The translations under genes were made by a program, and so were the position numbers. 49,542 bases of DNA, from positions 1-49,542 of the forward strand of contig QFZU02000022.1 of assembly GCA_003260025.2 (NCBI GenBank), written 5' to 3'. Shown piece after piece: positions 1-8,063 of this stretch. Numbering within the stretch: the first letter of the stretch is position 1; every line of letters starts with the position of its first letter. The DNA comes from Microbispora triticiradicis. GTDB taxonomy: Bacteria > Actinomycetota > Actinomycetes > Streptosporangiales > Streptosporangiaceae. Below the pieces are notes generated by a model, which did no database searches, was not told the origin of the DNA, and saw only the letters and a list, made by a program, of their open reading frames with translations.

Positions 1-191
1 GCTCGGGCCGGAGCCGTGGGTCCGGCCGAGTTCGTGGCGGGAGGCCCGCCCGGACCGGGCGCGCCGCCGCCGCCCGTGTCGGCGCCGCAGGCGGCGCAGG
101 CCAGGACGGCGGCCGCCGACGTGGCGGCTTTCCACCCGCCCAGCCGTCTCATGACAGAGGAGCCAACCAGAGGCGACGGAGTCGCGTCCAA
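1..191 (-). CDS. Putative lipoprotein, N-terminal part only
   Basis: The gene runs off the left edge of the window, so only the N-terminus is visible. From ATG 152 the protein begins MRRLGGWKAATSAAAVLAC, a short basic stretch, a hydrophobic segment and a cysteine that fits a loose lipobox, followed by a Gly/Pro-rich linker. An in-frame TTG at 191 is preceded four bases upstream by GGAGG (196-200), while ATG 152 has no clear ribosome site, so I give the longer form; the shorter one makes a more normal signal peptide. It follows the kinase stop by 46 bases on the same strand and is probably the last known gene of that operon. Function unknown; likely an outer-face anchored partner of the kinase/DUF4407 pair (inference). 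Confidence 0.5.
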   Translation of the reverse strand, partial: MDATPSPLVGSSVMRRLGGWKAATSAAAVLACAACGADTGGGGAPGPGGPPATNSAGPTAPAR

Positions 192-237
192 TGTGCCTCC
201 AAGGTGTCGCGGCCACGTGCCGTCGCCCCGCGGTTCG

Positions 238-1842
238 TCATTCGGTGATCTGCCGCCGGACGGCGGGGCTGAGACCGGAGAGGAGACGGTCCGCGCGGCC
301 GTCGGTGCTCGCCCGCAGCAGGGCAGCGATGACGGCCGGCGGCACGTTGTCGAGGACCCGCCAGGCCCGCCGCGTCGTCATCGACTCGACCAGCCGGACC
401 GCCGTCGTGGTGGAGCCGAGCGCGGTGAGGATCTCGGCGGCGCTCCGGTCCGCGACCCCCGCCATGACCAGCGTGCCACGGCCCGTGGGCATCGCGCGCA
501 GCACCGCGGCGGCCTTCGCGGCGGCCATGTGGTCGAGGGCCCGGCCCGCTCTCGCCGTCCCCATCAGGGCCAGCACCGTCGCCGCCGCCGACGGCTCGCC
601 CGACATGGCGTCGAGCAGCGCGCCCGCGGTCGCCGGATCCAGGGCGTCGAGCAGCGACGCGGCCACCTGCCTCGGCTGGGCGAGCAGCAGGCGCGCGCCC
701 ACAGCCGGGGACGCCCGCCGCAGCGTCTCCATCGTCGGCGCCCCCTGAGACGCTCCCGGCGGCGGGCCGGGCGGTGCTCCCACCGGCGGGCCGTCGCCAT
801 GCGGCCGCGCCGGAGGTTTCCGCGACGGCTCCGGCGCCCGCATACCTGCTGGCCGGCGCTCCGCAGGTGCCGGTGCCGGAGGTTTCGACGGCGACTCCGG
901 CTCCCGTGCGCCCGCGGCCTCGCGCTCGCGTCCTGCCGCCTGCCCGGGTGCCGACACCGGGGGTTTCCGTGACGGCTCGGGTGCCGCAGCGGTCCGGGGC
1001 GCCGGGCCGTCGAGGATCGCGCGCAGCCTGGCGTCGGCCTCCTGCGCTCCCATGCGCCGTGCGGGATCCTTCTCCAGCAGCCCGATCACCAGGCGGGAGA
1101 TCGGCCCGGGCCGTGTCGGCGCCGGGTCGTCGCTGATGACGGCCAGCATGGTCGCGTGCTCGTTGCCCCGGCGGAAGGGCGAGCGGCCCTCGACGGCCCA
1201 GAAGAGGGTGACGCCGAGCGACCACAGGTCGGACGCGGCGTTCGCCGCCTCCCCCTTGATCCGTTCCGGCGCCATGAACTCGGGAGTGCCGAGCAGGCGG
1301 CTCCGCGCCGTGAGACCGCTCGTCCCGGACATCTGGGCGATGCCGAAGTCGACCAGGACGACCCGCCCGGCCCTGCTGATCAGGATGTTGGCGGGCTTGA
1401 CGTCCCGGTGCACCACGCCTGCGGCGTGCGCGGCGGTCAGTCCGCCCAGCACGTCGCGGGCGACGGCCGCGGCCTCGCTCTCGGCCAGCACGCCTTCCTT
1501 GATCTTGTCCTCCAGGGAGACGCCCTCGACGTGGGCCATGACGATCCACGGCCTGCCGTCCGCCTCGAAGACGTCGTGCACCACGACGATCGAGGGATGC
1601 CCGATCTGGGCGAGCGACCGCGCCTCCCTGAGCGCCCGCTCCCGCTGGACCTCGGCCCGCTCCCCGTACGGCCACAGGGGGATCTCCTTCATGGCGACCA
1701 GGCGCTCCAGCGCCTTGTCCCAGGCGAGCCACACCGCGCCCATGCCGCCCCGCCCCAGCAGGGACCGCAGCTCGTACCGGCCCACGACGACCTGCCCCGG
1801 CCGCGCCGGGCCGCCGACGGTCATGTCGGAGTCAGTCGTCAT
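238..1842 (-). CDS. Ser/Thr protein kinase with C-terminal helical-repeat tail
   Basis: A 534-residue Hanks-type kinase that should phosphorylate Ser/Thr residues of partner proteins in the cytoplasm. Visible motifs in order: glycine loop GRGGMG (30-35), catalytic-site lysine K52, HRDVKPAN (145-152), DFG (165-167) and GTPEFMAPE (185-193). A Pro-rich linker (about 280-375) follows. The last 150 residues are Ala/Leu-rich helical repeats resembling the MgtE N-terminal or FliG-like superhelix (for example MAAAKAAAVLRAMP). There is no transmembrane segment and no PASTA domain, unlike PknB. Its start overlaps the end of the DUF4407 gene by 11 bases, implying coupled translation and a joint role. 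Kinase identity is firm; the C-terminal domain assignment is tentative. Confidence 0.93.
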   Translation of the reverse strand: MTTDSDMTVGGPARPGQVVVGRYELRSLLGRGGMGAVWLAWDKALERLVAMKEIPLWPYGERAEVQRERALREARSLAQIGHPSIVVVHDVFEADGRPWIVMAHVEGVSLEDKIKEGVLAESEAAAVARDVLGGLTAAHAAGVVHRDVKPANILISRAGRVVLVDFGIAQMSGTSGLTARSRLLGTPEFMAPERIKGEAANAASDLWSLGVTLFWAVEGRSPFRRGNEHATMLAVISDDPAPTRPGPISRLVIGLLEKDPARRMGAQEADARLRAILDGPAPRTAAAPEPSRKPPVSAPGQAAGREREAAGAREPESPSKPPAPAPAERRPAGMRAPEPSRKPPARPHGDGPPVGAPPGPPPGASQGAPTMETLRRASPAVGARLLLAQPRQVAASLLDALDPATAGALLDAMSGEPSAAATVLALMGTARAGRALDHMAAAKAAAVLRAMPTGRGTLVMAGVADRSAAEILTALGSTTTAVRLVESMTTRRAWRVLDNVPPAVIAALLRASTDGRADRLLSGLSPAVRRQITE

Positions 1843-3208
1843 CGGGGAGCAGTTCTACCCCGCCGGAGCGCTCCGGGGCGGGCCGCGACAGCCGGAGGGT
1901 GCGGGTGTCCGGCATGCGGCGCAGTTCCTCGTCCTCGACCGAGCCGTAGCCGTCGGCGACGTGCTCGGCGCGGGTTCCCGTCGGCCCTCGCGACGGGCCG
2001 TCGGGACGAGGTGTGGGAACCTCCGGGAGTGGCCCGGTGTCCCCCGTACGGGACCAGATGCCCCAGATGTCCGTGCCGCCGTTGGCGGGCGCCGCGGTCG
2101 GCGGCCGGGTCATGGCCCCGGCGGTGAAGCTGCCCCGCGCGGTGCGGAACTCGTGCTGCTCGGCGAGCGCGAGCACCTTCTCGTAGTTGCCGGGCCGCTG
2201 CATCAGCTTCACCGCGACCGGCAGGCACTCGATGAGCAGGAACAGCAGGAAGAGCAGCAGCCGGGTCATGCTGAGGCTCATGTCCTTGCCGGTGATCTCG
2301 TTGAGCGCCTGGATCCTGATGAGCAGGCCGTTGGTGGTGAGGTTCTCCGCGTCGAAGGACTCCTGCAGGTTCCCCTGCCGCTTGAGCGCCACGTCGAGCT
2401 GGGCCCGTGCCTTCGGCAACGCCTCCTTCGCGCTGGCGAGGCGCACCTGCTTGGCCTCCTGGCCGTTGTCGGTCAGCTCCCGCCTGCGCTTCTCGATCTG
2501 CCCGTTCAGCAGGTCGATGCGGCGCTTGTTCTTGTCGTACGCGCGCTTGCTGTCCCGGGCGAGCGGGCCGTCGCCCTTCTTCGGGCAGGACGGCCCTCCG
2601 TAGAGCTGGCACTGCCACTCGGTGTAGTGCTTGTCGGCGAGCTTCCGCTCGCTGTCCCGGTCGGCGGTGAGCGCGACGATCTGCGGGTCCTGGTCGGTGG
2701 CGACGGGGACGTCGCCACCGGAGGAGACCACCTTCTCCAGGTTCGCGACCTCCTGGCGAAGCTGGCCGATGGTCTTACCGGTCACGCCCTGCTGCTGCTG
2801 CGCGACGAATACGTCCGCGCGCCGCTGCTTGATCTCGACGATCTGCGCGTCGATTTCGGACTTGAAGATCTGCAGGACCAATGGAGTGGAGATGACGAAA
2901 CCGAGAAGCAGCGCCATGAGGATTCGGGGAACGGCCAGCGGCCAGCGGCGCGGGGCGTCCGCCCTCATCGTGCTGACCAGCCAGCGGTCGAGGCTGAGGA
3001 TCATCAGACCCCACACCAGGCCCGCGAGGACGGCGACGACGACGTTGAGCCCCAGCGCGCTGCTCAGGGCGAACGTCATCGAGACCATGGCGAGGACGCC
3101 CGTCGTGAGGACGGCGCCCCCGATGCCCTCGAACTTGGGCTTCTCGGTCGGGCAACGCTCCAGGACCTCCGATCTCGCTCCGGACAACGCAATCAGAAAG
3201 TCCCTCAT
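1832..3208 (-). CDS. DUF4407 domain membrane protein
   Basis: A 458-residue membrane protein beginning MRDFLIALSGARSE, the usual start of the DUF4407 family. I chose ATG 3208 because GGGAGA lies just upstream and family similarity starts there; a longer frame reaches 3271. Two hydrophobic segments follow early (about 30-75), a third near 95-115, then a long charged, probably coiled-coil stretch (about 120-305) and a hydrophobic segment near the sequence LLLFLLFLLIE. The C-terminal 110 residues are Pro/Gly-rich and disordered. The coiled coil between membrane segments suggests an extracytoplasmic or scaffold domain. It is the first gene of the leftward operon and overlaps the kinase, so it may be its membrane anchor or sensor (inference). 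Biochemical function of the family is not established. Confidence 0.85.
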   Translation of the reverse strand: MRDFLIALSGARSEVLERCPTEKPKFEGIGGAVLTTGVLAMVSMTFALSSALGLNVVVAVLAGLVWGLMILSLDRWLVSTMRADAPRRWPLAVPRILMALLLGFVISTPLVLQIFKSEIDAQIVEIKQRRADVFVAQQQQGVTGKTIGQLRQEVANLEKVVSSGGDVPVATDQDPQIVALTADRDSERKLADKHYTEWQCQLYGGPSCPKKGDGPLARDSKRAYDKNKRRIDLLNGQIEKRRRELTDNGQEAKQVRLASAKEALPKARAQLDVALKRQGNLQESFDAENLTTNGLLIRIQALNEITGKDMSLSMTRLLLFLLFLLIECLPVAVKLMQRPGNYEKVLALAEQHEFRTARGSFTAGAMTRPPTAAPANGGTDIWGIWSRTGDTGPLPEVPTPRPDGPSRGPTGTRAEHVADGYGSVEDEELRRMPDTRTLRLSRPAPERSGGVELLPDDD

Positions 3209-3307
3209 GTTTCTCCCGGGAGATTGGAGCTGTGGCCTGTGCCGTACACACGGAAACATCGCGTGACGCACGCAACACCGCTATCGTAGTTCTCCTATGT
3301 CACGTTT

Positions 3308-3342
3308 CGCGATATCGCGGGAATTTACCGTGATGTCATCAC
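3308..3342. promoter_or_regulatory. Two palindromes in the divergent intergenic region
   Basis: Between the leftward DUF4407/kinase operon and the rightward GTPase operon lie a perfect 12-base palindrome, CGCGATATCGCG (3308-3319), and a 13-base inverted repeat, GTGATG-T-CATCAC (3330-3342). Their place between two divergent operons suggests operator sites shared by both. No matching regulator is recognised in the window. Confidence 0.4.
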
Positions 3343-3415
3343 AGAAGGTGGGCGCATTCGAGAACTTCTCGCCGGTGACGACACCGGGGATGACATCGGG
3401 GACGGAGACAGGCGC

Positions 3416-3437
3416 GGGGACGGGGACAGGGACGGGG
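3416..3437 (+). promoter_or_regulatory. Potential G-quadruplex before the start codon
   Basis: Four G runs (GGGG, GGGG, GGG, GGGG) separated by two or three bases end nine bases before the ATG at 3446, on the coding strand. This fits the G3+N1-7 quadruplex pattern and covers the place where a ribosome site would lie. It could limit translation of the first gene of the GTPase operon, but G-rich runs also arise by chance in GC-rich DNA. Confidence 0.35.
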
Positions 3438-3445
3438 CGCCGGGC

Positions 3446-4897
3446 ATGACGCGGGATCCCGTGCCGGAGCCCGGCGAGGACCTGCTCGGCAAGACTCTCG
3501 CCCGGGCCGTCGCGGGGCTCACCGCCACCGGCCGGCTCGTGGTCGTGGAGGTCGCCGCCGACGGCATGACGACCTTCGAGATCCACCGGGACGAGCACGG
3601 CACCGCGCTCGGCCGCCAGTGGCCCCTGCCGTGGATCACGCTGACGGCGGAGCACGGCTGGGGCGAGGACGCCCGGCAGGCCCTGCTGCGCGCCGCCGGC
3701 CTGCCCGCGCCCGGTTCGGAGGTGATCGTCGCGTGCTCGTCCCCCGAGAGCGGGACGGCCCTGCAGGCACTGGAGTGGCTGCGCGAGGCGCGCACGGCAC
3801 AGGTGTTCTCCACCGCCGCGCCGATTGCCGGGCTGGTCAGGGACGTCCTCGTCGGCGATCCGCTGCACCAGTCGTACGACCTCGTGGTGATGCGCCCCGC
3901 CGGGGCCGGCGGACGGCTGGAGCTGGCGGGCAAGCTGCTGTTCCCAGTCGGCGCCCGTGCCGGCACCCGGACGGAGCTCACCGTCCGCTGCGAGCCGGGC
4001 GGTGAGCACGGCACGGCCCTGGCCGTCGTCACCCGGCAGGGCCGGGAGCCGCGGCTGCTCTCCGTGCACAGCGCCAGGGTCGCCCCCGGGCCGTACGTCG
4101 TCACCGCCGAGCTGGTGCGGCCCGGCCGGGTGCGGTTCGCGGGGCTGCCCGGGCTCGCCGCCGACGGGCGGACCTGGGACGACCTCCTCGCCGACGTGCC
4201 GGACCGGCTGCCGCCCAGGACCGGACCGGCCCACCTGATCTGCGCGGTCGAGGTGTGCGGCCCGGACGTCAAGGTCGAGGAGCGGCTGGGCCGCGCGCGT
4301 CAGATGATCGCGTTCCTGTCCGGCGAGCCCGCGGACACGCCGCGCGTGTCCCTCGTCGCGTACGGCGCGCACTCCTTCGACCGGTCCGTGCGGGACCGGC
4401 CCGTGGAGGTCGTCACCTGGCAGGCGACGGCGGAGGCGGCCCTGAAAGGGCTCGACGGCCTGGAGGAGCGGGGGGCCGTCACCCAGGGCTACCCGTACCA
4501 CCCGCACGCCGCGCAGGTGGAGGACATGCTGGCGACGGTGGCGGCCCGGCTCAGCCGGAGCATGAGCCGGTCGTCACCGGGCCGGCACGTGCTGCTCACC
4601 ATCGGCGACCGCCGCCCGCATCCGGGACGGGCGGACCGGTCCGGCGTCCTGCCCTGCCCGCAGCGGCACGACTGGCGGTCGCTGCTCGCCTACCTGGAAC
4701 ACCTGCCCGGGGTCGCGTTCGGCGCGATCTGCGACCAGCCCGAGGACGGCCCGCCGCACCGGATCTGGCGCCATCTCGGCGCCCAGGCGCTGGCCCATCT
4801 CGACGCCCTCGACCTCCAGGGACTGGCCGCCGGCCTCGGGCTCGCCGTGCCCGCCGCCGTCCACGTCCCGTTTCCCCTGCTCGACGAGACGGAGTGA
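3446..4897 (+). CDS. Unrecognised protein of GTPase-associated operon, possibly vWA-like
   Basis: A 483-residue soluble protein that I cannot assign firmly. The N-terminal half is a mixed alpha/beta sequence without known motifs. The segment from about 265 on (HLICAVEVCG, then a helix, SLVAYGAHSF, and HVLLTIGDRRPHP) has the strand-helix alternation and hydrophobic strands of a von Willebrand A-like or Rossmann fold, but a proper DxSxS metal site is not seen. It is the first gene of a rightward operon and its stop codon overlaps the GTG start of the GTPase gene (GTGA), so it is probably part of the same complex. No signal peptide or membrane segment. Codon use matches its neighbours. Confidence 0.75.
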   Translation: MTRDPVPEPGEDLLGKTLARAVAGLTATGRLVVVEVAADGMTTFEIHRDEHGTALGRQWPLPWITLTAEHGWGEDARQALLRAAGLPAPGSEVIVACSSPESGTALQALEWLREARTAQVFSTAAPIAGLVRDVLVGDPLHQSYDLVVMRPAGAGGRLELAGKLLFPVGARAGTRTELTVRCEPGGEHGTALAVVTRQGREPRLLSVHSARVAPGPYVVTAELVRPGRVRFAGLPGLAADGRTWDDLLADVPDRLPPRTGPAHLICAVEVCGPDVKVEERLGRARQMIAFLSGEPADTPRVSLVAYGAHSFDRSVRDRPVEVVTWQATAEAALKGLDGLEERGAVTQGYPYHPHAAQVEDMLATVAARLSRSMSRSSPGRHVLLTIGDRRPHPGRADRSGVLPCPQRHDWRSLLAYLEHLPGVAFGAICDQPEDGPPHRIWRHLGAQALAHLDALDLQGLAAGLGLAVPAAVHVPFPLLDETE

Positions 4898-5895
4898 ACA
4901 CCGGCATGCAGCCCGATCCGAAGCCGGGGCGGCCCGCCCACGACATCGCCATGTGGGGCGCGCCCGGCAGCGGCAAGACGACGCTGCTGGCCGCCCTGGA
5001 CATCGCCCTGATGCGCAAGGACGACGACTGGAGGATCGTCGGCTCGGACCCCGCGTCGTCCGAGTTCCTGATCGAGCGGACGAACGCGCTGTCCACCGGC
5101 AAGGTCTTCCCCGAGGCGAGCCAGGGCCTGGAGCACTACCACTGGACGTTGTACGGCCCCGGCGAGCGGCACAGGCGGCGGTGGTGGCGCAGGCCGGGCA
5201 AGCCGGAGCCGTTCGAGGTCGGCGTCGGCATGATCGACGCGCCCGGCGGCCTCTTCAGCGCGGGTCCCCGGCGGCTCGACTACGGCCCCGACGTGCTGGA
5301 CGACCTGCGCGAGCGGATGCTGAACGACCTGGTGAAGAGCCTCGGCATCGTCTTCCTCTTCGACCCGATCCGCGAGTTCGAACGCGGCGACGCCTTCGAC
5401 CACCTGCATCCGCCGCTCAAGCGGCTCACCGAGCGGATGCGCGACCTCGGCCGGCTCACCGGTGGCCGGCTCCCCCACCACGTCGCCGTGTGCGTCACGA
5501 AGTTCGACGATCCGCGCGTGCTGGAGACGGCCGAGAAGATGCACCTGCTCGCCTCCGAGCCCGACGACCCGTACGGCTTCCCCCGCGTGTCCCACGACGA
5601 CGCCCGGGACCTGTTCCGGCAGTTGTGCGACCTCTCGGCGAACGGCAACGCCGACATGGTCCTCAACGCGCTCGGCCGCTACTTCCACCCCGACCGGGTG
5701 CGGTTCTTCGTCACCTCGTCGATCGGCTTCTACGTCCATCCGCAGACGAAGGCGTTCGACTGGCACGACTACCAGAACCTGCTTCCCGAGGACGACGACC
5801 TGCGCATCCGAGGGCCGATCCACCCGATCAACGTGGTGGAGCCCATGCTGTGGCTCGGGCGGCGGCTCGCCGCCGAGAAGGAGAGCCCGCGGTGA
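4894..5895 (+). CDS. P-loop GTPase-like protein of a GTPase-associated system
   Basis: A 333-residue P-loop NTPase, probably a GTPase. Visible: Walker A GAPGSGKT (22-29), a switch-II-like DAPGG (115-119) and a G4-like TKFD (202-205). The order and spacing fit a TRAFAC-type GTPase, as in the double-GTPase/GTPase-associated protein systems predicted from comparative genomics of actinobacteria. I take the GTG at 4894, which overlaps the upstream stop as GTGA; an ATG at 4906 is an alternative. It overlaps the next gene the same way. Expected role: a nucleotide switch between the membrane GAP1-like protein and the upstream protein. The P-loop is certain, while GTP specificity is inferred from TKFD. 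Confidence 0.85.
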   Translation: MNTGMQPDPKPGRPAHDIAMWGAPGSGKTTLLAALDIALMRKDDDWRIVGSDPASSEFLIERTNALSTGKVFPEASQGLEHYHWTLYGPGERHRRRWWRRPGKPEPFEVGVGMIDAPGGLFSAGPRRLDYGPDVLDDLRERMLNDLVKSLGIVFLFDPIREFERGDAFDHLHPPLKRLTERMRDLGRLTGGRLPHHVAVCVTKFDDPRVLETAEKMHLLASEPDDPYGFPRVSHDDARDLFRQLCDLSANGNADMVLNALGRYFHPDRVRFFVTSSIGFYVHPQTKAFDWHDYQNLLPEDDDLRIRGPIHPINVVEPMLWLGRRLAAEKESPR

Positions 5896-8063
5896 ACGGG
5901 GACGGCGCGCCGAGGATCGGCTTCGAATGGGCCCTCGAAGGCAAGGAGCACGGCAGCTACGACGAGTACGGCCTGCTGCAGTGGAGCAACGAACGGCTCG
6001 CCGGCGTCTTCGACGAGCTCAGGGCGCGGTACGCCGCCGGCACGCCCTCCGAGCTGCCCCAGGTGACGATCGCGCCCGCGGCGACCAAGGACAACGACGA
6101 GGTCTCCCACAATGTGGTGCTGGCGATCCACACCTGGTCGGACCACCGTGACTTCGCGGGCCGCAAGGTCGCCTACACCCGGTGGTTCTACGTTCCGTAC
6201 CACCAGCTCCAGGGCCACCCGGTGTCGTACCGGGCCCTGTACGCGGCCCTCGGCGCGCTCCCGCCGGCTCCGGAGCCGCCGCTGACCGTGGCCGTGCCGG
6301 CGCTCGACCCGCGCGACGTCATGCCGGGATCGGACGCGCTGGCGGCCGCCGCGCTGCTGGCCTCCGGGCAGCAGGTCTGCCTCGTCGGCGCGGACGGCGT
6401 CCCGATGGCCGAGCGGCTGCGCTTCGTCGACACGGTGATGGCGCTGCTGCCGTACGGCCTGCGGACGAGGTTCAGCGCGGCGACCTGGACCAGCAGCACC
6501 ACGAAACACCGGATCAAGCTCTCCTTCGCCCGCTACGCCCCGGAGGGCATCCAGGCCGTCCAGTGGGGCCAGGGCGCGGACATCCCCCTCGACAAGCACT
6601 CGGCGACGTACCACCGCATATTGCGCAAACGCGACGTGGACTACCCCGACCTGATCGGGTGGCTCGCCGGACAGACCGAACCCCTGTCGTTCAACGACGC
6701 CGACCGCTCCCGGGTCTTCGAGCTGCTCCGCCAGTCGGCCTTCCAGTCACCTCCCGCGCGACCGGATCCGGTCCCCGCACCGCCGCCCGCCGCGAGCGGC
6801 GACCACGGGGTGGTGGAGGTGGCTCACCGGGGCCCCACGGTCGCCGCGCTCGCGCGCGCGCTCGCCGGCGCCTCCGCGGACCCTCATCCAGCCCTGGACG
6901 CGCTCCTGGCGGTCCTGTGGACCCAGTCCGACAGATCGGCCCTGGCGGACGCCCTCTACACGTACAACTGCTTCCAGCATGTGATCGAGCCCCAGGAGGA
7001 CCGCGACCACCTGTACGAGCGTTTGGTCTCGGCGGCCTTCCAGCCGGACGAGGAATGGATGTGGGCGAGCAAGCGCGGCGCCCTGCTGGCCGCCGAGGAC
7101 ACGCCGGACCCCGTGCGGCGCCGGTTGAAGGCTCTGGCCGGGCCGCGGTGGCGGCGGTTCGGCACCTGGGACCGGCGGTATCGGCTGGCCTGCACCATCG
7201 GTGTCCTGGTGGTCGCCGTCGCCTTCGCCGGCGCCGGAGCCCTGCAGCTTCTACGTGGCGACGACCCCCCGGCCCAGCAGGCTCTTCCGCCGCAGCCGCC
7301 GCATCAACAGGTCGTCCTCGTGAAGGACAGCGCGGAGCAGCCGTACGTCACGGCGGTCGTCAAGGAGGCGCTCCGGCGCGCGGGGTACCAGCCGGACGAC
7401 CAGGTGCAGGGCGCTCCCTCGGTGCTGATCGGCTACGACCCCGACATCCGCGGCGAACTGGCCGTGAATAGCCTGACTCCCGTGGGTGACTTCCCCACCC
7501 AGGACATCCTGATCGTACGGGACGACCAGGAGGGCTTTCCCGGGCAGATTCTCGTCGGCGAGGGATTCGGCCAGGACGTGGAGGATCAAATCCTCAAACA
7601 TCACAAGGGGCTGCTTATCATCCGTAAACCGTACGACGAGCTGAAAAACCAGCTCATCGACGGAAAAGCGGAAGCCGCCATCGTCCCCGGTGACGTCAAG
7701 GCGGATGGCTACACCCCTTCGGAGGCTCTCGACGACCTGCTTCCAGAACGGAGAATCGTCGTCGGGGCCGGCTCCGCACTCAAGCCGGCCCTGGAGCCGG
7801 CGATGGACCGCCTGAACAAGGAGGGCGTCAAGTCCTCCGATGACCCTCAGGCCGATGCGAAGGCGTTCGTCGACCTGATCTATTCACACGCTCCCGCGCT
7901 CGCCTCCTCCGCGAAACCCGTGAGCGAGCCGGTGGGAAACTCAGGGGACGTCATCCTGATCACCACTGTCGTCGCCGCCGTCACCGGGCTGGCGGGGGCG
8001 CTTCTCCTCGTTCGGAGGCCCTCCCGGTTCAAGGGGTCGCTGACCGGGCGGCATCGGGCGTGA
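5892..8063 (+). CDS. GTPase-associated (GAP1-like) protein fused to extracytoplasmic solute-binding-like domain
   Basis: A 723-residue protein starting at a GTG that overlaps the GTPase stop. Residues 1 to about 280 resemble the N-terminal domain of GTPase-associated protein 1 (the sequence FEWALEGKEHGSYDEYGLLQ and the pattern ending TRFSAATWTSS), followed by a helical middle region to about 425. A transmembrane helix (about 432-454) leads to a roughly 230-residue outside domain whose alternation (VVLVKDS, VLIGYDP, DILIVRDD, EAAIVPGDV) resembles a type-2 periplasmic binding fold. A second helix lies near 690-710 with a short basic tail. It should couple an external ligand to the cytoplasmic GTPase. 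The family name is a judgement by eye; the two-helix topology is plain. Confidence 0.75.
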   Translation: MNGDGAPRIGFEWALEGKEHGSYDEYGLLQWSNERLAGVFDELRARYAAGTPSELPQVTIAPAATKDNDEVSHNVVLAIHTWSDHRDFAGRKVAYTRWFYVPYHQLQGHPVSYRALYAALGALPPAPEPPLTVAVPALDPRDVMPGSDALAAAALLASGQQVCLVGADGVPMAERLRFVDTVMALLPYGLRTRFSAATWTSSTTKHRIKLSFARYAPEGIQAVQWGQGADIPLDKHSATYHRILRKRDVDYPDLIGWLAGQTEPLSFNDADRSRVFELLRQSAFQSPPARPDPVPAPPPAASGDHGVVEVAHRGPTVAALARALAGASADPHPALDALLAVLWTQSDRSALADALYTYNCFQHVIEPQEDRDHLYERLVSAAFQPDEEWMWASKRGALLAAEDTPDPVRRRLKALAGPRWRRFGTWDRRYRLACTIGVLVVAVAFAGAGALQLLRGDDPPAQQALPPQPPHQQVVLVKDSAEQPYVTAVVKEALRRAGYQPDDQVQGAPSVLIGYDPDIRGELAVNSLTPVGDFPTQDILIVRDDQEGFPGQILVGEGFGQDVEDQILKHHKGLLIIRKPYDELKNQLIDGKAEAAIVPGDVKADGYTPSEALDDLLPERRIVVGAGSALKPALEPAMDRLNKEGVKSSDDPQADAKAFVDLIYSHAPALASSAKPVSEPVGNSGDVILITTVVAAVTGLAGALLLVRRPSRFKGSLTGRHRA

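Noticed and set aside
1052..3289. A 745-residue frame on the plus strand across the kinase and DUF4407 genes
   Set aside because: It is the antisense shadow of two genes with clear family motifs. Long shadow frames are normal at this GC content.
4953..5891. Plus-strand frame continuing upstream of the GAP1-like start
   Set aside because: This part is an Arg/Pro-rich out-of-frame reading of the GTPase gene. The real start is the GTG at 5892.
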